Below are positions 8,726 to 18,700 of a DNA stretch of 64,000 bases, in pieces (position 1 is the stretch's first letter; each line of letters opens with the position of its first letter). The position numbers were made by a program, and so were the translations under genes. Source of the DNA: Mycobacterium scrofulaceum (GTDB lineage: Bacteria > Actinomycetota > Actinomycetes > Mycobacteriales > Mycobacteriaceae); the NCBI RefSeq assembly GCF_001667885.1, contig NZ_LZJW01000087.1:101169-165168 (forward strand), read 5' to 3'. A model generated the notes under the pieces. It made no database searches and was not told the origin of the DNA. It was given only the letters and a program-made list of their open reading frames with translations.

Positions 8726-9905
8726 CACCGACGCGGGGCCGCACTGGCTCACCCGCAACGTGCGGGTCCTCTCCGGCGTCTCGTTCCTGCAGGACACCGC
8801 CAGCGAGCTGTTGTACCCGCTGTTGCCGATCTATCTGACGGCCGTGCTGGGTGCGCCGCCCTCGGTGGTGGGGGCGGTCGAGGGTGCGGCCGAGGGTGCC
8901 GCCTCCTTGACCAAGCTCGCGTCCGGGCCACTCGGCGACAGATTCGCGCGGCGCCCGCTGATCGCCACCGGTTACGGGATGGCCGCGCTCGGCAAGATCA
9001 TCATCGCGATGGCCGCGGCGTGGCCGGGGGTGCTGGCGGGCCGCGTCGTCGACCGGCTCGGCAAGGGCATTCGCGGCGCGCCGCGCGACGCACTGCTGGT
9101 CGCCGACGTCGACGACGCCGTTCGCGGCCGGGTTTTCGGCTTCCACCGCGCGATGGACACCTTCGGCGCCGTCGTCGGTCCGTTGCTCGGGCTGGTGGGC
9201 TATGAGCTGCTGGACCACCGCATCACCCCGTTGTTGTACGTCGCCATCGTGCCCGCCGTCCTGTCCGTGGCGCTCGTTTTCGCCGTGCGCGAGCGCGGGC
9301 GTCGGGCGCCGCGGGAGCGGCGGCGGTCGATGTGGGCGGGTGTGCGCTCGCTGCCGCGGCCGTACTGGCGGGTGACCGCACTCCTGGTGGCCTTCAGCGT
9401 CGTCAATTTTCCCGACGCGCTGTTGTTGTTGCGGCTCAACGAAATTGGGCTCTCGGTGGTCGGGGTGATCCTGGCGTACGTCGGCTACAACGCGGTGTAC
9501 GCGCTGTCCAGTTACCCGGCCGGGTCGCTCGCCGACCGCATCGGCAGGCCGGCGTTGTTCGGCATCGGGCTGGCCTTCTTCGCGGTCGGCTACATCGGGC
9601 TGGGGCTGACCACCGACGCCGTGACGGCGTGGCTGCTGATCGGCGCCTACGGGCTGTTCACCGGCTGCACCGACGGTGTCGGCAAGGCGTGGATCTCGGG
9701 GCTGGTCGACCAGGAGCATCAGGCCAGCGCGCAGGGCGTGTTTCAGGGCGGCGTCGGGCTGGCCGTGCTGGTGGCCGGATTGTGGGCCGGTGCGCTGTGG
9801 GGTTCGAATGGCCAACTGCCACTGCTTATTTCGGGGATCACCGGCGGCGTGTTCGCGGTCCTGCTGATCGGCGGCCGATTGGTCGGTGCGATGAGGAACG
9901 GGTAG
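8712..9905 (+). CDS. MFS transporter
   Basis: A membrane protein of 397 residues with about 12 hydrophobic helices and the MFS loop 2-3 region (GPLGDRFARRPL), plus a related loop in the second half (GSLADRIGRPALF). It probably exports a drug or metabolite by proton exchange; the substrate is unknown. The start is GTG 8712, inside the end of the NYN gene. That choice places a short charged N-terminus ahead of the first helix and implies translational coupling. The frame is open further upstream, but that part is the shadow of the NYN coding sequence. Confidence 0.84.
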   Translation: MRKTDTDAGPHWLTRNVRVLSGVSFLQDTASELLYPLLPIYLTAVLGAPPSVVGAVEGAAEGAASLTKLASGPLGDRFARRPLIATGYGMAALGKIIIAMAAAWPGVLAGRVVDRLGKGIRGAPRDALLVADVDDAVRGRVFGFHRAMDTFGAVVGPLLGLVGYELLDHRITPLLYVAIVPAVLSVALVFAVRERGRRAPRERRRSMWAGVRSLPRPYWRVTALLVAFSVVNFPDALLLLRLNEIGLSVVGVILAYVGYNAVYALSSYPAGSLADRIGRPALFGIGLAFFAVGYIGLGLTTDAVTAWLLIGAYGLFTGCTDGVGKAWISGLVDQEHQASAQGVFQGGVGLAVLVAGLWAGALWGSNGQLPLLISGITGGVFAVLLIGGRLVGAMRNG

Positions 9906-9974
9906 CCGCGCTTCCCGCGACCAAACATTTTTAGCCCGACGTATGGCGAGCGGCGACCCGCGCCACCGCTATCG

Positions 9975-10003
9975 TTGACAGCGCGCTAGGCCGGTCATAC
10001 ATT
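9975..10003 (+). promoter_or_regulatory. SigA-type promoter of the third P450 gene
   Basis: A perfect TTGACA -35 (9975-9980), a 17-bp spacer and a TACATT -10 (9998-10003). This is the best consensus promoter in the window. It predicts transcription from about 10010 with a leader of about 45 nt before the P450 start codon. Confidence 0.7.
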
Positions 10004-10055
10004 GTGTGAAAGTTGTCGCGAGCGCCTTTGCCCGCGCGGCCTCGAGGAGACCGTC

Positions 10056-11294
10056 ATGGCCGTCGGTACCGTCCCCACAAGCGTTTTCGACGCCGATCTG
10101 CCGACGCTGGCGTACCACCCCGAGGAAACCCCCGCCGAGGTCTATCCCCGCCTGCAGGCCGCGCAGCGGCATGCCCCGGTCGCCATGGGGCCGCACGGCC
10201 CGGAGGTGCTCTCCTACCACCTGGTCCGCTCGGTGCTTCGCGATGCGCGATTCCAGATCCCGCCGGGGATCAACCTGCTGGCCCAGGGCGTGACGTCGGG
10301 TCCGTTGTGGGACAAGGTGATCAACAGCCTGTTGTGCCTGGAGGGCGACGAGCACCGCAGGCTGCGCAGCCTGACGTCCAAGGCCTTCACCCCGCGCGCG
10401 ACCCTGCGGCTGCACGACACCATGGTCGACGTGATGAACGGGCTCGTCGATGAGGTGATCGACGCGGGACGCTGCGACGTCGTCGCCGACCTCGCGCGTC
10501 CCTACCCGGTGCCGATCATCTGCGCATTGCTCGGCGCCCCGCGCGAGGATTGGCAGCGGTTTTCGTCCTGGGCGGACGACGTTTTCAAGGCCTTCAGCTT
10601 CACCGTCGACATCCGGGAAGTCGAGCCCGTCGTCATGCGGGCCTGGAGCGAGCTCGACGACTATGTCGACGACATGGTGGCGCGGCGGCGGCACAGCCTG
10701 ACCGACGACCTGCTCTCCGACCTGATCCGCGCCGAGGACCCGACCTTTCCCGGCGATCGGCTCACCGCCGCCGAACTGCGGATGATGGCGGGCGGCTTGC
10801 TGCTGGCCGGGACCGACACCACCCGCAACCAGGTCGCCGCGTCGGTGCAGGTCCTCTGCGAGCACCCGCAGCAATGGGACCTGCTCAAGGAGCGGCCCGA
10901 GCTGGCGATGCCCGCGGTCGAGGAGACCATGCGCCACTCGCCGATCGCGGGCGGCACCCTGCGCCTGGTCGTCGAGGACGCCGAGCTGGACGGCTACCTG
11001 TTCCCCGCCGGGACGATGGTCCTGGTGAACACCGCCGCCGCCAATCGCGACCCCGCCGTGTACGACGACCCGGACCGCGTCGACATCACCCGCGAGGACG
11101 CCCCGCCCATCTTGACCTTCGGCGGCGGTGTGCACTACTGCCTGGGCGCGAACCTGGCCCGGCGCGAGATCGCCGAAGCGCTGAACGTCCTCGCGGGCCG
11201 GCTGTTGAACCCGCGCATCGCCGGGCCCGTCCCGTGGAAGCCGATGGTGAGCCTGAGCGGCCCGAAGAGCCTGCCCATCGACTTCGACCGATAA
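10056..11294 (+). CDS. Cytochrome P450, family not assigned
   Basis: A P450 of 412 residues. The haem loop TFGGGVHYC gives Cys362, the I-helix AGTDTT is at 251-256, and E-x-x-R is Glu290/Arg293. It is a soluble bacterial class I enzyme needing ferredoxin and reductase partners, neither of which is adjacent. ATG 10056 is preceded by a GAGGAGA Shine-Dalgarno, which decides it over an upstream frame beginning near 10002. A strong promoter precedes it. It is clearly distinct from the CYP125- and CYP135-like genes nearby, and the substrate is unknown. Confidence 0.88.
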   Translation: MAVGTVPTSVFDADLPTLAYHPEETPAEVYPRLQAAQRHAPVAMGPHGPEVLSYHLVRSVLRDARFQIPPGINLLAQGVTSGPLWDKVINSLLCLEGDEHRRLRSLTSKAFTPRATLRLHDTMVDVMNGLVDEVIDAGRCDVVADLARPYPVPIICALLGAPREDWQRFSSWADDVFKAFSFTVDIREVEPVVMRAWSELDDYVDDMVARRRHSLTDDLLSDLIRAEDPTFPGDRLTAAELRMMAGGLLLAGTDTTRNQVAASVQVLCEHPQQWDLLKERPELAMPAVEETMRHSPIAGGTLRLVVEDAELDGYLFPAGTMVLVNTAAANRDPAVYDDPDRVDITREDAPPILTFGGGVHYCLGANLARREIAEALNVLAGRLLNPRIAGPVPWKPMVSLSGPKSLPIDFDR

Positions 11295-11398
11295 CCGGTC
11301 GGCGGGCCCGGTGTGACGAAGACCGGCCTGACACAAGTCGCGGTTGGTCCCGGCCCGCTTTACGCTCACTGGTTACACGAACTTAACGGGGGTTTTCG

Positions 11399-12748
11399 AT
11401 GCGTGCGTTTCCAGGGCAAACTGTGCCCAAATTCGGGCTTGCCCTGCCCGCACTGGTCGCCTGCCTGGCCCTCGTGTCGTGTTCGGAAACCGCGTCCCCT
11501 CCCGCAGCGACGCCCACCACCTCGACGTCTTCGCCGAAATCCGCCCCCAGCGCCGTCGCCGCACCCGCGCCCATCACCGGTCCGTTGGAGAAGGACTGGA
11601 AAAGTTATGGCGGCACGGCGTACTTCGGGTGCCCGGAAAAGTTTTCCGACAGCAAATCCGCACTCGACGACATTCGCCCGAAAATATTCGATCCCAAGAC
11701 CGGGCAATACGTGGCGCCGGCCCTCCCGGTGGTTCCCGCCGGTGAGAATCTCACCGGCGCCATCTGCGCGCTGACGGGCACGGCGGAGGACATGCGAGTC
11801 GTCTACCTCGTCACGACCGTCAAACCCGCCCAGGCCCAACAACCCGCGGTCACCAAGGCGACCGCGTACGCCTACGACTTCAAGGCGGGCCAACCGCTGG
11901 CGACCAAGGAATTGCAGCCGCCGGCACCGGAGCTCAAGCTGACCGCCCCGAAGGACTGGGCGTTGTCCTCGACCGCGTCGGGCGTGGCGTGGATCAACGC
12001 CTTCACCGACGGGCACTCCCCCAATTCGCCGCCCCGGACCGTCATCCTGTCCGGCGGTGACCTGTCGATGCCGTGGACCGATCCGCAGTCTGGTCGCGCC
12101 TGGCAGGACGTCCTGGCGTTTCAACGCAACACCGACCCCGCGAAGACGTCGGGCGCCGAGCTGCGCCGGCCCGGCGGCGAGCCCATCTATCAGGACAACG
12201 ACATCCGCAGCGTCGACGCCGAATTGTCCGATGGCCCGGACAAATTGGTGAAGATCACGCACTGGGATTCCTACAACCCGCCGGTGCTGTCGACGATGTT
12301 CTACGACCTGAACGCGAAGGCCGTCATCAAGGTCGGTGACTCCGATCGCGTTCCCGGCGGCGGGCTGTCCGCGACGTTGTCCGGCGGCAAATTGTTTGTC
12401 GACGGCCACGACTCGGACAGTTCGACGTTCGGATTCGGCGTGTGGAACCTACGCAGTCAGCAGTGGGACTTGCTGAAGACGCGTGACGACGCGAAGAAGA
12501 TGTCGATCTCCAAACTGGCGTTCTTCGAAGATCACCTCTACATCACCAACGTCAACAACACGTTCGCCGTCCTCGCGCTGCCCGCCACCGAGCCGATCGC
12601 GACCACCTGGTCGGTCCGGCCGTTCGCCCGGATCTCGGGCTGGACGTTGATATGCCGGGGTGAGAACGCCGTGGCCCTCAACGGCGACTGCAAGGACATC
12701 GTGATGGTGCAGGATCAGGACGGCCACTTCCCCGGCCCCTGGACCTGA
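11399..12748 (+). CDS. Exported lipoprotein, probable beta-propeller fold
   Basis: A protein of 449 residues. A signal peptide ends in a good lipobox (LVSC, Cys28), followed by a Thr/Ser/Pro/Ala-rich tether typical of mycobacterial lipoproteins. The rest has repeating short beta-strand-like segments with WxL/GFGVWNL motifs, suggesting a propeller or sensor domain on the outer face of the membrane. No enzymatic motif is evident and the function is unknown. The start ATG 11399 has an upstream ACGGGGG SD. The downstream neighbour is convergent, ending 10 bp away. Confidence 0.8.
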   Translation: MRAFPGQTVPKFGLALPALVACLALVSCSETASPPAATPTTSTSSPKSAPSAVAAPAPITGPLEKDWKSYGGTAYFGCPEKFSDSKSALDDIRPKIFDPKTGQYVAPALPVVPAGENLTGAICALTGTAEDMRVVYLVTTVKPAQAQQPAVTKATAYAYDFKAGQPLATKELQPPAPELKLTAPKDWALSSTASGVAWINAFTDGHSPNSPPRTVILSGGDLSMPWTDPQSGRAWQDVLAFQRNTDPAKTSGAELRRPGGEPIYQDNDIRSVDAELSDGPDKLVKITHWDSYNPPVLSTMFYDLNAKAVIKVGDSDRVPGGGLSATLSGGKLFVDGHDSDSSTFGFGVWNLRSQQWDLLKTRDDAKKMSISKLAFFEDHLYITNVNNTFAVLALPATEPIATTWSVRPFARISGWTLICRGENAVALNGDCKDIVMVQDQDGHFPGPWT

Positions 12749-12757
12749 GGCCGGTTG

Positions 12758-13834
12758 TCAGGCGTCGATGACCAGGCGATCACCGTTGGCCCGCGACACG
12801 CAGACCAGCATTTCGCCGTCGCCCTCCGCGGCGCGCCCGCGGCGATCGACCTCGCCGGCAAGCACTTTCACCTTGCAGGTGCCGCAGAACCCTTGCTGGC
12901 AGGAGTAGGCGGTCGTCGGGTCGCCGTCGAGCATGACGTCCAGCGCCGACCGGTTCGCCGGCACGCTGAGCACGCGTCGCGAGCGGGCGAGCTCAAGCTC
13001 GAACGGGACGCCGTCGACGACGGGCGGCGGCCCGAATCGCTCGTAATGCAGTGGCGCGTCGGCATGTTGGTCGCGCATCGTGCGCACCGACTCCAGCATC
13101 GCGGTCGGGCCGCATACGTAGACGGCCGTCGTCGGCCCGGCATCGGCGAGCAGTTCCCCGGCGGCGGGCACGCGGCCGCGTTCGTCGTCGGCCCACACGG
13201 TCACCCGCTCCGGCGCCACCGCCAACACCTCGTCGAGCAGCGGCATGTACTCCCGGCTCCGGCCGGCATACACCGCGCGCCAATCGATTCCGCGTTGCTG
13301 GGCGAGCGAGATCATGGGCAGGATCGGTGTCACGCCGATGCCGCCGATCACGAACAGCACCTCGCGCTCGTCGGTGACCAGATAGAACGCGTTGCGGGGG
13401 CCTTCGAACTCGATCGTGTCGCCCACGTCGAAGGTGTCGTGCATCTCGATCGAGCCGCCGCCGCCGTCGGCGATCCGGCGCACCGCGATGCGGTAGTCGG
13501 TGCGCCGCCCGGGCGGACCGCACAGTGAGTACTGCCGGCGGCGGCCCGAAGCCAGCCGAATGTCGATGTGCGCGCCGGGAGTCCACGACGGCAGCAACCC
13601 GCCCTGCGCGTCGGCGAGCGTCAGCGCGACGACGTCGGGCGTGAGCAGTTCACGCTTGGTGACCACAGCGGCAGTGGTCCGCCGCACCGGCACCACCCGC
13701 GAGGGGTCCCAGCGCGACGCCGACGCCAAACCCCCGAAGAGCGTGCCCACGCCCCACAACGCCGTGTAGAGGCGATCGCGTTTGCGGCGACCGTACAGAT
13801 CGGCGGGTCTGCTGCCCCAAATAGTCTGTGCCAC
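12758..13834 (-). CDS. FAD/NAD(P)H reductase with C-terminal [2Fe-2S] ferredoxin domain
   Basis: An electron-transfer protein of 358 residues. The order is FAD-binding barrel (RQYSL near 100-104), NAD(P)-binding domain (GGIGVTP at 164-170, CGP at 241-243), then a plant-type ferredoxin with cluster ligands Cys312, Cys317, Cys320 and Cys345. This phthalate-dioxygenase-reductase-like layout supplies electrons to oxygenases and desaturases; the mycobacterial relative Rv3230c serves the diiron desaturase DesA3. It is the last gene of the leftward operon headed by the FAAL megasynthase, 10 bp after the EphD-like gene. Its natural partner here is the putative diiron protein at 14765-15673. GTG 13834 was chosen because the frame upstream overlaps the neighbour. 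Confidence 0.88.
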   Translation of the reverse strand: MAQTIWGSRPADLYGRRKRDRLYTALWGVGTLFGGLASASRWDPSRVVPVRRTTAAVVTKRELLTPDVVALTLADAQGGLLPSWTPGAHIDIRLASGRRRQYSLCGPPGRRTDYRIAVRRIADGGGGSIEMHDTFDVGDTIEFEGPRNAFYLVTDEREVLFVIGGIGVTPILPMISLAQQRGIDWRAVYAGRSREYMPLLDEVLAVAPERVTVWADDERGRVPAAGELLADAGPTTAVYVCGPTAMLESVRTMRDQHADAPLHYERFGPPPVVDGVPFELELARSRRVLSVPANRSALDVMLDGDPTTAYSCQQGFCGTCKVKVLAGEVDRRGRAAEGDGEMLVCVSRANGDRLVIDA

Positions 13835-13844
13835 AGCGGTTATC

Positions 13845-14747
13845 CTAGGTCTGACCAACGGTGGTCTGCTCGACCCACTCGCTCGTGAGCCGGGCGATGA
13901 CGTCGGGATGGGAAGACACCACCCAGTGCCCGCCCGCGATCTCGACGACCCTGCCGTGGGGCGGTATCGCGCCGGTGAACCGCTGCAGGGGCGGCGAGAC
14001 GAAATAATCCCTCCGCGCCACCAGCACCTGCACCGGGACCTTGGTCGGCGGCAGTTCCTTGCCGGGCGCCAGGAACGGCCCGGGCATGTTGGCGCGGTAG
14101 AGGTTGAGCCCGTTGACATAGTCGCGGGTCGATCGGGTGGTCGCCGCGCGCCCCCGACCGGTCCCGCGCGGTCGGCCGATCAGTTCAACCGCCGCGAAGA
14201 CCGCCACGGTCGCCCGGGACCAGATCGCCAGCTCCGGCACGCCCGGGCACAAGAAAAACCAGATGTAGGTGGAGGCGACCGCCTGCTTGAGGACGTCGAA
14301 CACGCCGCGGGGCGAGCGGGCCGACCGCAGGAACTTGCCCGCATAGTTCAGGTGCGGGCCGGAGATCGACGTGAACGAGGCGACCTTGCCCATCACCGAT
14401 TCGTCGGTGACCGCCGCCCAGGCCTGGATGGAACCCCAGTCGTGGGCGATCAGGTGAACCTCGTTCACCCCGAGACTGTCGATCACCGCGCCGATGTCCG
14501 AAATGAGTTGCGGCAGCCGGTATCCCGTGCGCCTTGCCGGCTTCGACGAGTCGCCGGCGCCCCGGACGTCGAAGGCCACGAAGTTGTAGCGCCCACCGAG
14601 CGCGTCGGCGACACCGTCCCACACGTGGTGGTTGTCTGGGTAGCCGTGGATCGCCAGAATCGTCGGGCGCCCCGGGTCGATCTGCGAGTGGGCGTGAACG
14701 GCCAGTGACACGCCGTCGGACGCTGTTACGGTGCTGGACTGAGTCAT
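13845..14747 (-). CDS. Alpha/beta hydrolase, EphD/epoxide-hydrolase-like
   Basis: A protein of 300 residues. The nucleophile elbow is HDWGS with Asp103 in place of Ser, the mark of epoxide hydrolases and haloalkane dehalogenases. The oxyanion HGYPDN motif is at about 34-39, and a late GGHW supplies the histidine. It resembles the N-terminal half of mycobacterial EphD without the fused SDR half. It probably opens an epoxide or hydrolyses an ester on a lipid intermediate. It is the third gene of the operon, 17 bp after the PF10118-like gene and 10 bp before the reductase, which argues for one pathway. ATG 14747 follows a G-rich SD-like stretch. Confidence 0.83.
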   Translation of the reverse strand: MTQSSTVTASDGVSLAVHAHSQIDPGRPTILAIHGYPDNHHVWDGVADALGGRYNFVAFDVRGAGDSSKPARRTGYRLPQLISDIGAVIDSLGVNEVHLIAHDWGSIQAWAAVTDESVMGKVASFTSISGPHLNYAGKFLRSARSPRGVFDVLKQAVASTYIWFFLCPGVPELAIWSRATVAVFAAVELIGRPRGTGRGRAATTRSTRDYVNGLNLYRANMPGPFLAPGKELPPTKVPVQVLVARRDYFVSPPLQRFTGAIPPHGRVVEIAGGHWVVSSHPDVIARLTSEWVEQTTVGQT

Positions 14748-14764
14748 TCGCCTGCCCCCGAGGC

Positions 14765-15673
14765 TCAGTGCGCCGCGCGGGCTGCGGGCGAGCGGGCCAG
14801 GTAGTCGACCGCGCGGCCCACCCCGCCGAGCTTGGACGGATGGAAGCTGGGCGTGTAGTAGGCGCCGATGACCCGCAGGAACTGGAACGGCCCGGGCACC
14901 AGGCCCCGCCGCGCCGCGCTGAAGTAGTCCCGCCAGCGGGGTTTGGTGCCCGGCGGCAGGTACGGGTCGACCGAGTACATGAACCGCACGCCCCGGACGA
15001 ACAACCACAGCAACGCCGGCGTCACCAACAGCTGGGTGCGCACCTGGCGCCAGTAGCCGCCGCGCAGGTGCTTCATGGTGTCGAACGCGACCGCCTTGTG
15101 CTCGACCTCTTCGGCCCCGTGCCAGCGCAGCAGGTCGAGCATCACCGGGTCGGTGCCGAAGGCGTCGTGTTGCGGGGTGTCCAGGATCCACTCGCCCAGG
15201 ATGGCGGTGTAGTGCTCGAGGGCCGCCACCATCGACACCCGCTCGAGCAGCCAACTCTGCCTGCGGCGCCGGCCCCACCCGGGCCGGTCGCCGATGAGTT
15301 GGGAGAACAGCCAGGCCATCTGGTCGGTGAACGGCGTGACGTCGACACCCTTGGCCGCGAAGTGGTCCAGCACGCCGGAGTGCGCCTGCGAGTGCATGGC
15401 CTCCTGACTGATGAAGCCCTGCACGTCCAGCCGGAGCTGATCGTCCTTGATCAGCGGCAGCGCGTTCTTGAACGCGTCGACGATGAACTCCTCGCCGGCG
15501 GGCAGCAGCAGGTGCAGCACGTTGCAGAAGTGCGTGGTGAACGGCTCGTTCGGCACGTAGTAGAACGGCAGCGTCGCCCAGTCGAACTCGACGTCGCGCG
15601 CCTGCAGAACGATCCGCTCGTGGTCGAGCGAGGCGTCATGCGGGCCCGTCGCCTGGTCGTCGACGGTGAACAT
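14765..15673 (-). CDS. PF10118-type metal-dependent protein, probable ferritin-like diiron enzyme
   Basis: A protein of 302 residues of the family called predicted metal-dependent hydrolase. The sequence shows the ligand spacing of a ferritin-like four-helix diiron site: Glu62, Glu91-x-x-His94, Glu153 and Glu189-x-x-His192, four carboxylates and two histidines as in ribonucleotide reductase R2 and AurF-type oxygenases. An oxygenase role, instead of hydrolysis, is my inference, supported by the reductase in the same operon. It is the second gene, 29 bp after the FAAL megasynthase. A hydrophobic stretch near 210-235 may contact membrane or acyl chain. Confidence 0.78.
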   Translation of the reverse strand: MFTVDDQATGPHDASLDHERIVLQARDVEFDWATLPFYYVPNEPFTTHFCNVLHLLLPAGEEFIVDAFKNALPLIKDDQLRLDVQGFISQEAMHSQAHSGVLDHFAAKGVDVTPFTDQMAWLFSQLIGDRPGWGRRRRQSWLLERVSMVAALEHYTAILGEWILDTPQHDAFGTDPVMLDLLRWHGAEEVEHKAVAFDTMKHLRGGYWRQVRTQLLVTPALLWLFVRGVRFMYSVDPYLPPGTKPRWRDYFSAARRGLVPGPFQFLRVIGAYYTPSFHPSKLGGVGRAVDYLARSPAARAAH

Positions 15674-15702
15674 GGTGGACCCCCTAGGTGGTTCGCGCGC
15701 GG

Positions 15703-18700
15703 TTAGGCACTGCGTTGCGCCTCCGCCTCAGCCTCGGTGATCAGGCGCTCGCTGCGCAAGAACCGGACGAGATTCTCGACCGTCTCGGTGAGCGCCGGCT
15801 CACGCAGGCGGACCTTGGCCAGCTCGCGCGCACGTTGGTATTGGGAGTTGCCGTAGCGCTTGTCCCGCATCGCCGCGATCTTGTCCGCCGACCGGGTGAG
15901 GAAGTCGACCAGCGGGTAGATCGGGTCCCGCGTCGTGCACCGACGATTCATCTCGGCGGCGAACTCCGGGATGTCGTGGTAGTCGAAGCGATAGCCGTAG
16001 CGCTCGGAGAGGACACGGGTGATGTCCATCAGGTTGTAGTAGTCGTCCGCGGTCATGTTGAACACGGTGCCCTGGTCGGCCGGCAGGTCCATCAGCGCGA
16101 CGATGTGATCGGCGATCAGGTCCGCAGGCAGCAGGCTGAGCTGGTTGAGGGCGTTGGCGGCGATGCCATGTTCGATCATGAACGCCACGGTGCGCACCAG
16201 GATGTCGTCTCCGCTGCCGAAGCCCGCGCCGGTCGGCGAGATCAGCGACGGCCGGAAGACGCGCACGTCGAGCCCCTGCCGCTGGGCGGCGAAGGCCAGC
16301 TGCTCGGCCACCCACTTGGTCTGCGAGTAGCCGAAGTCCAGGGCGTTCATCTCCAGGTTCGCGTCGGACTCCCCGACCACCGGCTTGACGCTCCACCCGT
16401 AGATGAAGGTGCTGGAGACCAGGTGGAAGGTCTTGCGGTGCGCGGTCATCGCCAGGCGCAGCAGCTCGTGCGTCCCGATCACGTTGGCCGGGCGCAGGGC
16501 GTCGTAGGTCCGCACGTAGTTGACCAGGGCGCCGTTGTGCAGGATGGCGTCGACGCTCTCGGCCAGGCGACGGAACCCCTCCTCGCCGATGCCGAGCTGC
16601 GGCTCGGCGAGGTCGCCGCAGACCACGCGCACCCGCGCCCGGACCTCGGCTTCCAGGGCCGGGGTCCACAGCTGGGCCCGGCGCAGCGACGCGACGATGC
16701 GGTCCAGGCCGTGCGCGGAATCCGTGGCGCGAATCAGCGCGTGCACGGTGAGGGACGTCCGGCCGAGCAGGCTGGCGACCAGGAACGGCCCCAGGAAGCC
16801 GGTCGCCCCCGTCAGCAGGATGTCACTGGGCGTGCCCGACCGCGCCGGCGGCAGTGCCGGCAGGGGCAGCTGGGCGTCGGCCCGCATCCGGGCGACCTCG
16901 TAGGCCTCGTACTCCGTCGCGATCTGGTCCAGCGCCTGGCGCAGGGCATCGAGCGGCTGGCCGGACTCCTCACAGAATTGCCGCATCAGCCGGAAGAATT
17001 CGGCCACCGTGAGCCGCTGGAGCAGGCGCGTGTTGACCTCCTCGGCCAGCTCCCCGGCGCCATGTTCCTCCAGCAGGGCCTGCAGGTCGGCGCGCAGCTC
17101 GGCGAGCGCCAGCGAATCGATGCCGAGATCCGCGAACGAGCAGTCCTCCTGCCCGGTCAGGTCGTAGCTCTCGATCAGGTTGCGGAACCGGTCCAGCGGG
17201 CCCGGGTTGGTCTCCGCCCAGTGGTGGGCCTGATGCGTGTAGCTCGACAGGACGGGCAGCTTGCCGTCCAGCCAGAGCTGACGCGTCGAGGACCGCCGGA
17301 TCTTCCCCGAGGTGGTCTTGGGGATGCTGTGCGGCGGCACGAAGGCGATGGCGTGCGGGTCGATGTGGCCGTGCCGGCGGATGGCCCGCGCCAGCGCCTT
17401 GCCGTCCGGCAGCGCGTCGGCGTCACGCACCTCGGCCACCACGGTCAGGACCTCCTGGTCGTCGTGCTCGACCGCGAACGCGGCGACGCAGCCGCCGCGG
17501 ACCTGGGGGGCCGACCGCTCCACGATGCCCTCGATGTCGGAGGGGTAGCAGTTGACGCCGCGCACGATGATCAGATCCTTGCTGCGGCCGCAGACGAACA
17601 GCTCGCCCTCGTAGAGGAAGCCGAGGTCGCCGGTTCGCAGATAGCTGTGCTCGGCGTCGCCGGCGATGCGGGCCGCGAACGCCTCCGCGGTGAGTTCGGG
17701 GCGATTCCAGTAGCCGCCGCCCTTGGACGGGCCGTCCAGCCAGACCTCGCCGACCCGGCCCTCCCCGAGGGCCTCGCCGGTTTCGGGATCGACGATGCGG
17801 ACCACGTTACCGTCGATCGGCTTGCCGCAGCTCACCACCGGCGCCTGGTTGCTGTTCTCCGGCTGAGCCTTCTCGACCCGCGCGAGGTTCCGCTCCAGCG
17901 CGCGCTTGTTCAGCGCCAGCGTCTGGCGCCCGCGAAGCGAGACGATCAAGGTGTTCTCGGCCATGCCGTACGCGCCGGTGAGCGCGTTGGGCTCCAGTCC
18001 GTAGGGGGCGAAGCGCTGCCGAAAGCGCGCAAAGGTGCTGGCGCGCAACGGTTCCGCGCCGACGACGATGCTCTCCAGGCTGCTCAGGTCGATCCCGTGC
18101 AGTTCGGAGGTGGGCAGCTTGTCCTCGCGCAGGCACAACTCAAGCGCGAAGTTGGGCACGGGCGTGTGGGTGGCGCGCACGTCGCTGATGAGCCGCAGCC
18201 ACGCCGAAGGCCGCTTGAGGAAGTCCAGCGGCGACATGGCGTGCGTGGTGCCGCCGACCAGCAGGATGAACAGGTAGGCGGAGATCAGGCCCATGTCATG
18301 GTGCTGCGGAAGCCAGCTCACCAGCACTTCGCCACCCGCGAAGGCCGAGGCGTTGGCGATGACGTTGGCGTGGCTGACCACCACGCCCTTCGGGTCGCTG
18401 GTGGAGCCGGAGGTGTACTGCAGGAACAGCACCGGCCCCGGGGTGTCGGGGACGTGGGCGCCGCCGAACTCCTGCGTGCCGTCGGTGCCGAACCAGGGCA
18501 GCTCCGGCGGTCGCTGGGCGTCGGCCCATGGCGAGCCGGCGTCGAGATGATTGAGCAGCAGGCGGTAGTCGTACTCGAACTGCTTGGTCGACAGCACCGC
18601 CTTCGCCTGGCAGTCCCGGGCGATGAAGCTCAGCTTGGCCAGCCCCGACTCGAACGACATCGGCAGCGGCGGGCTGACCGGCACCGCGATCACCCCTATG

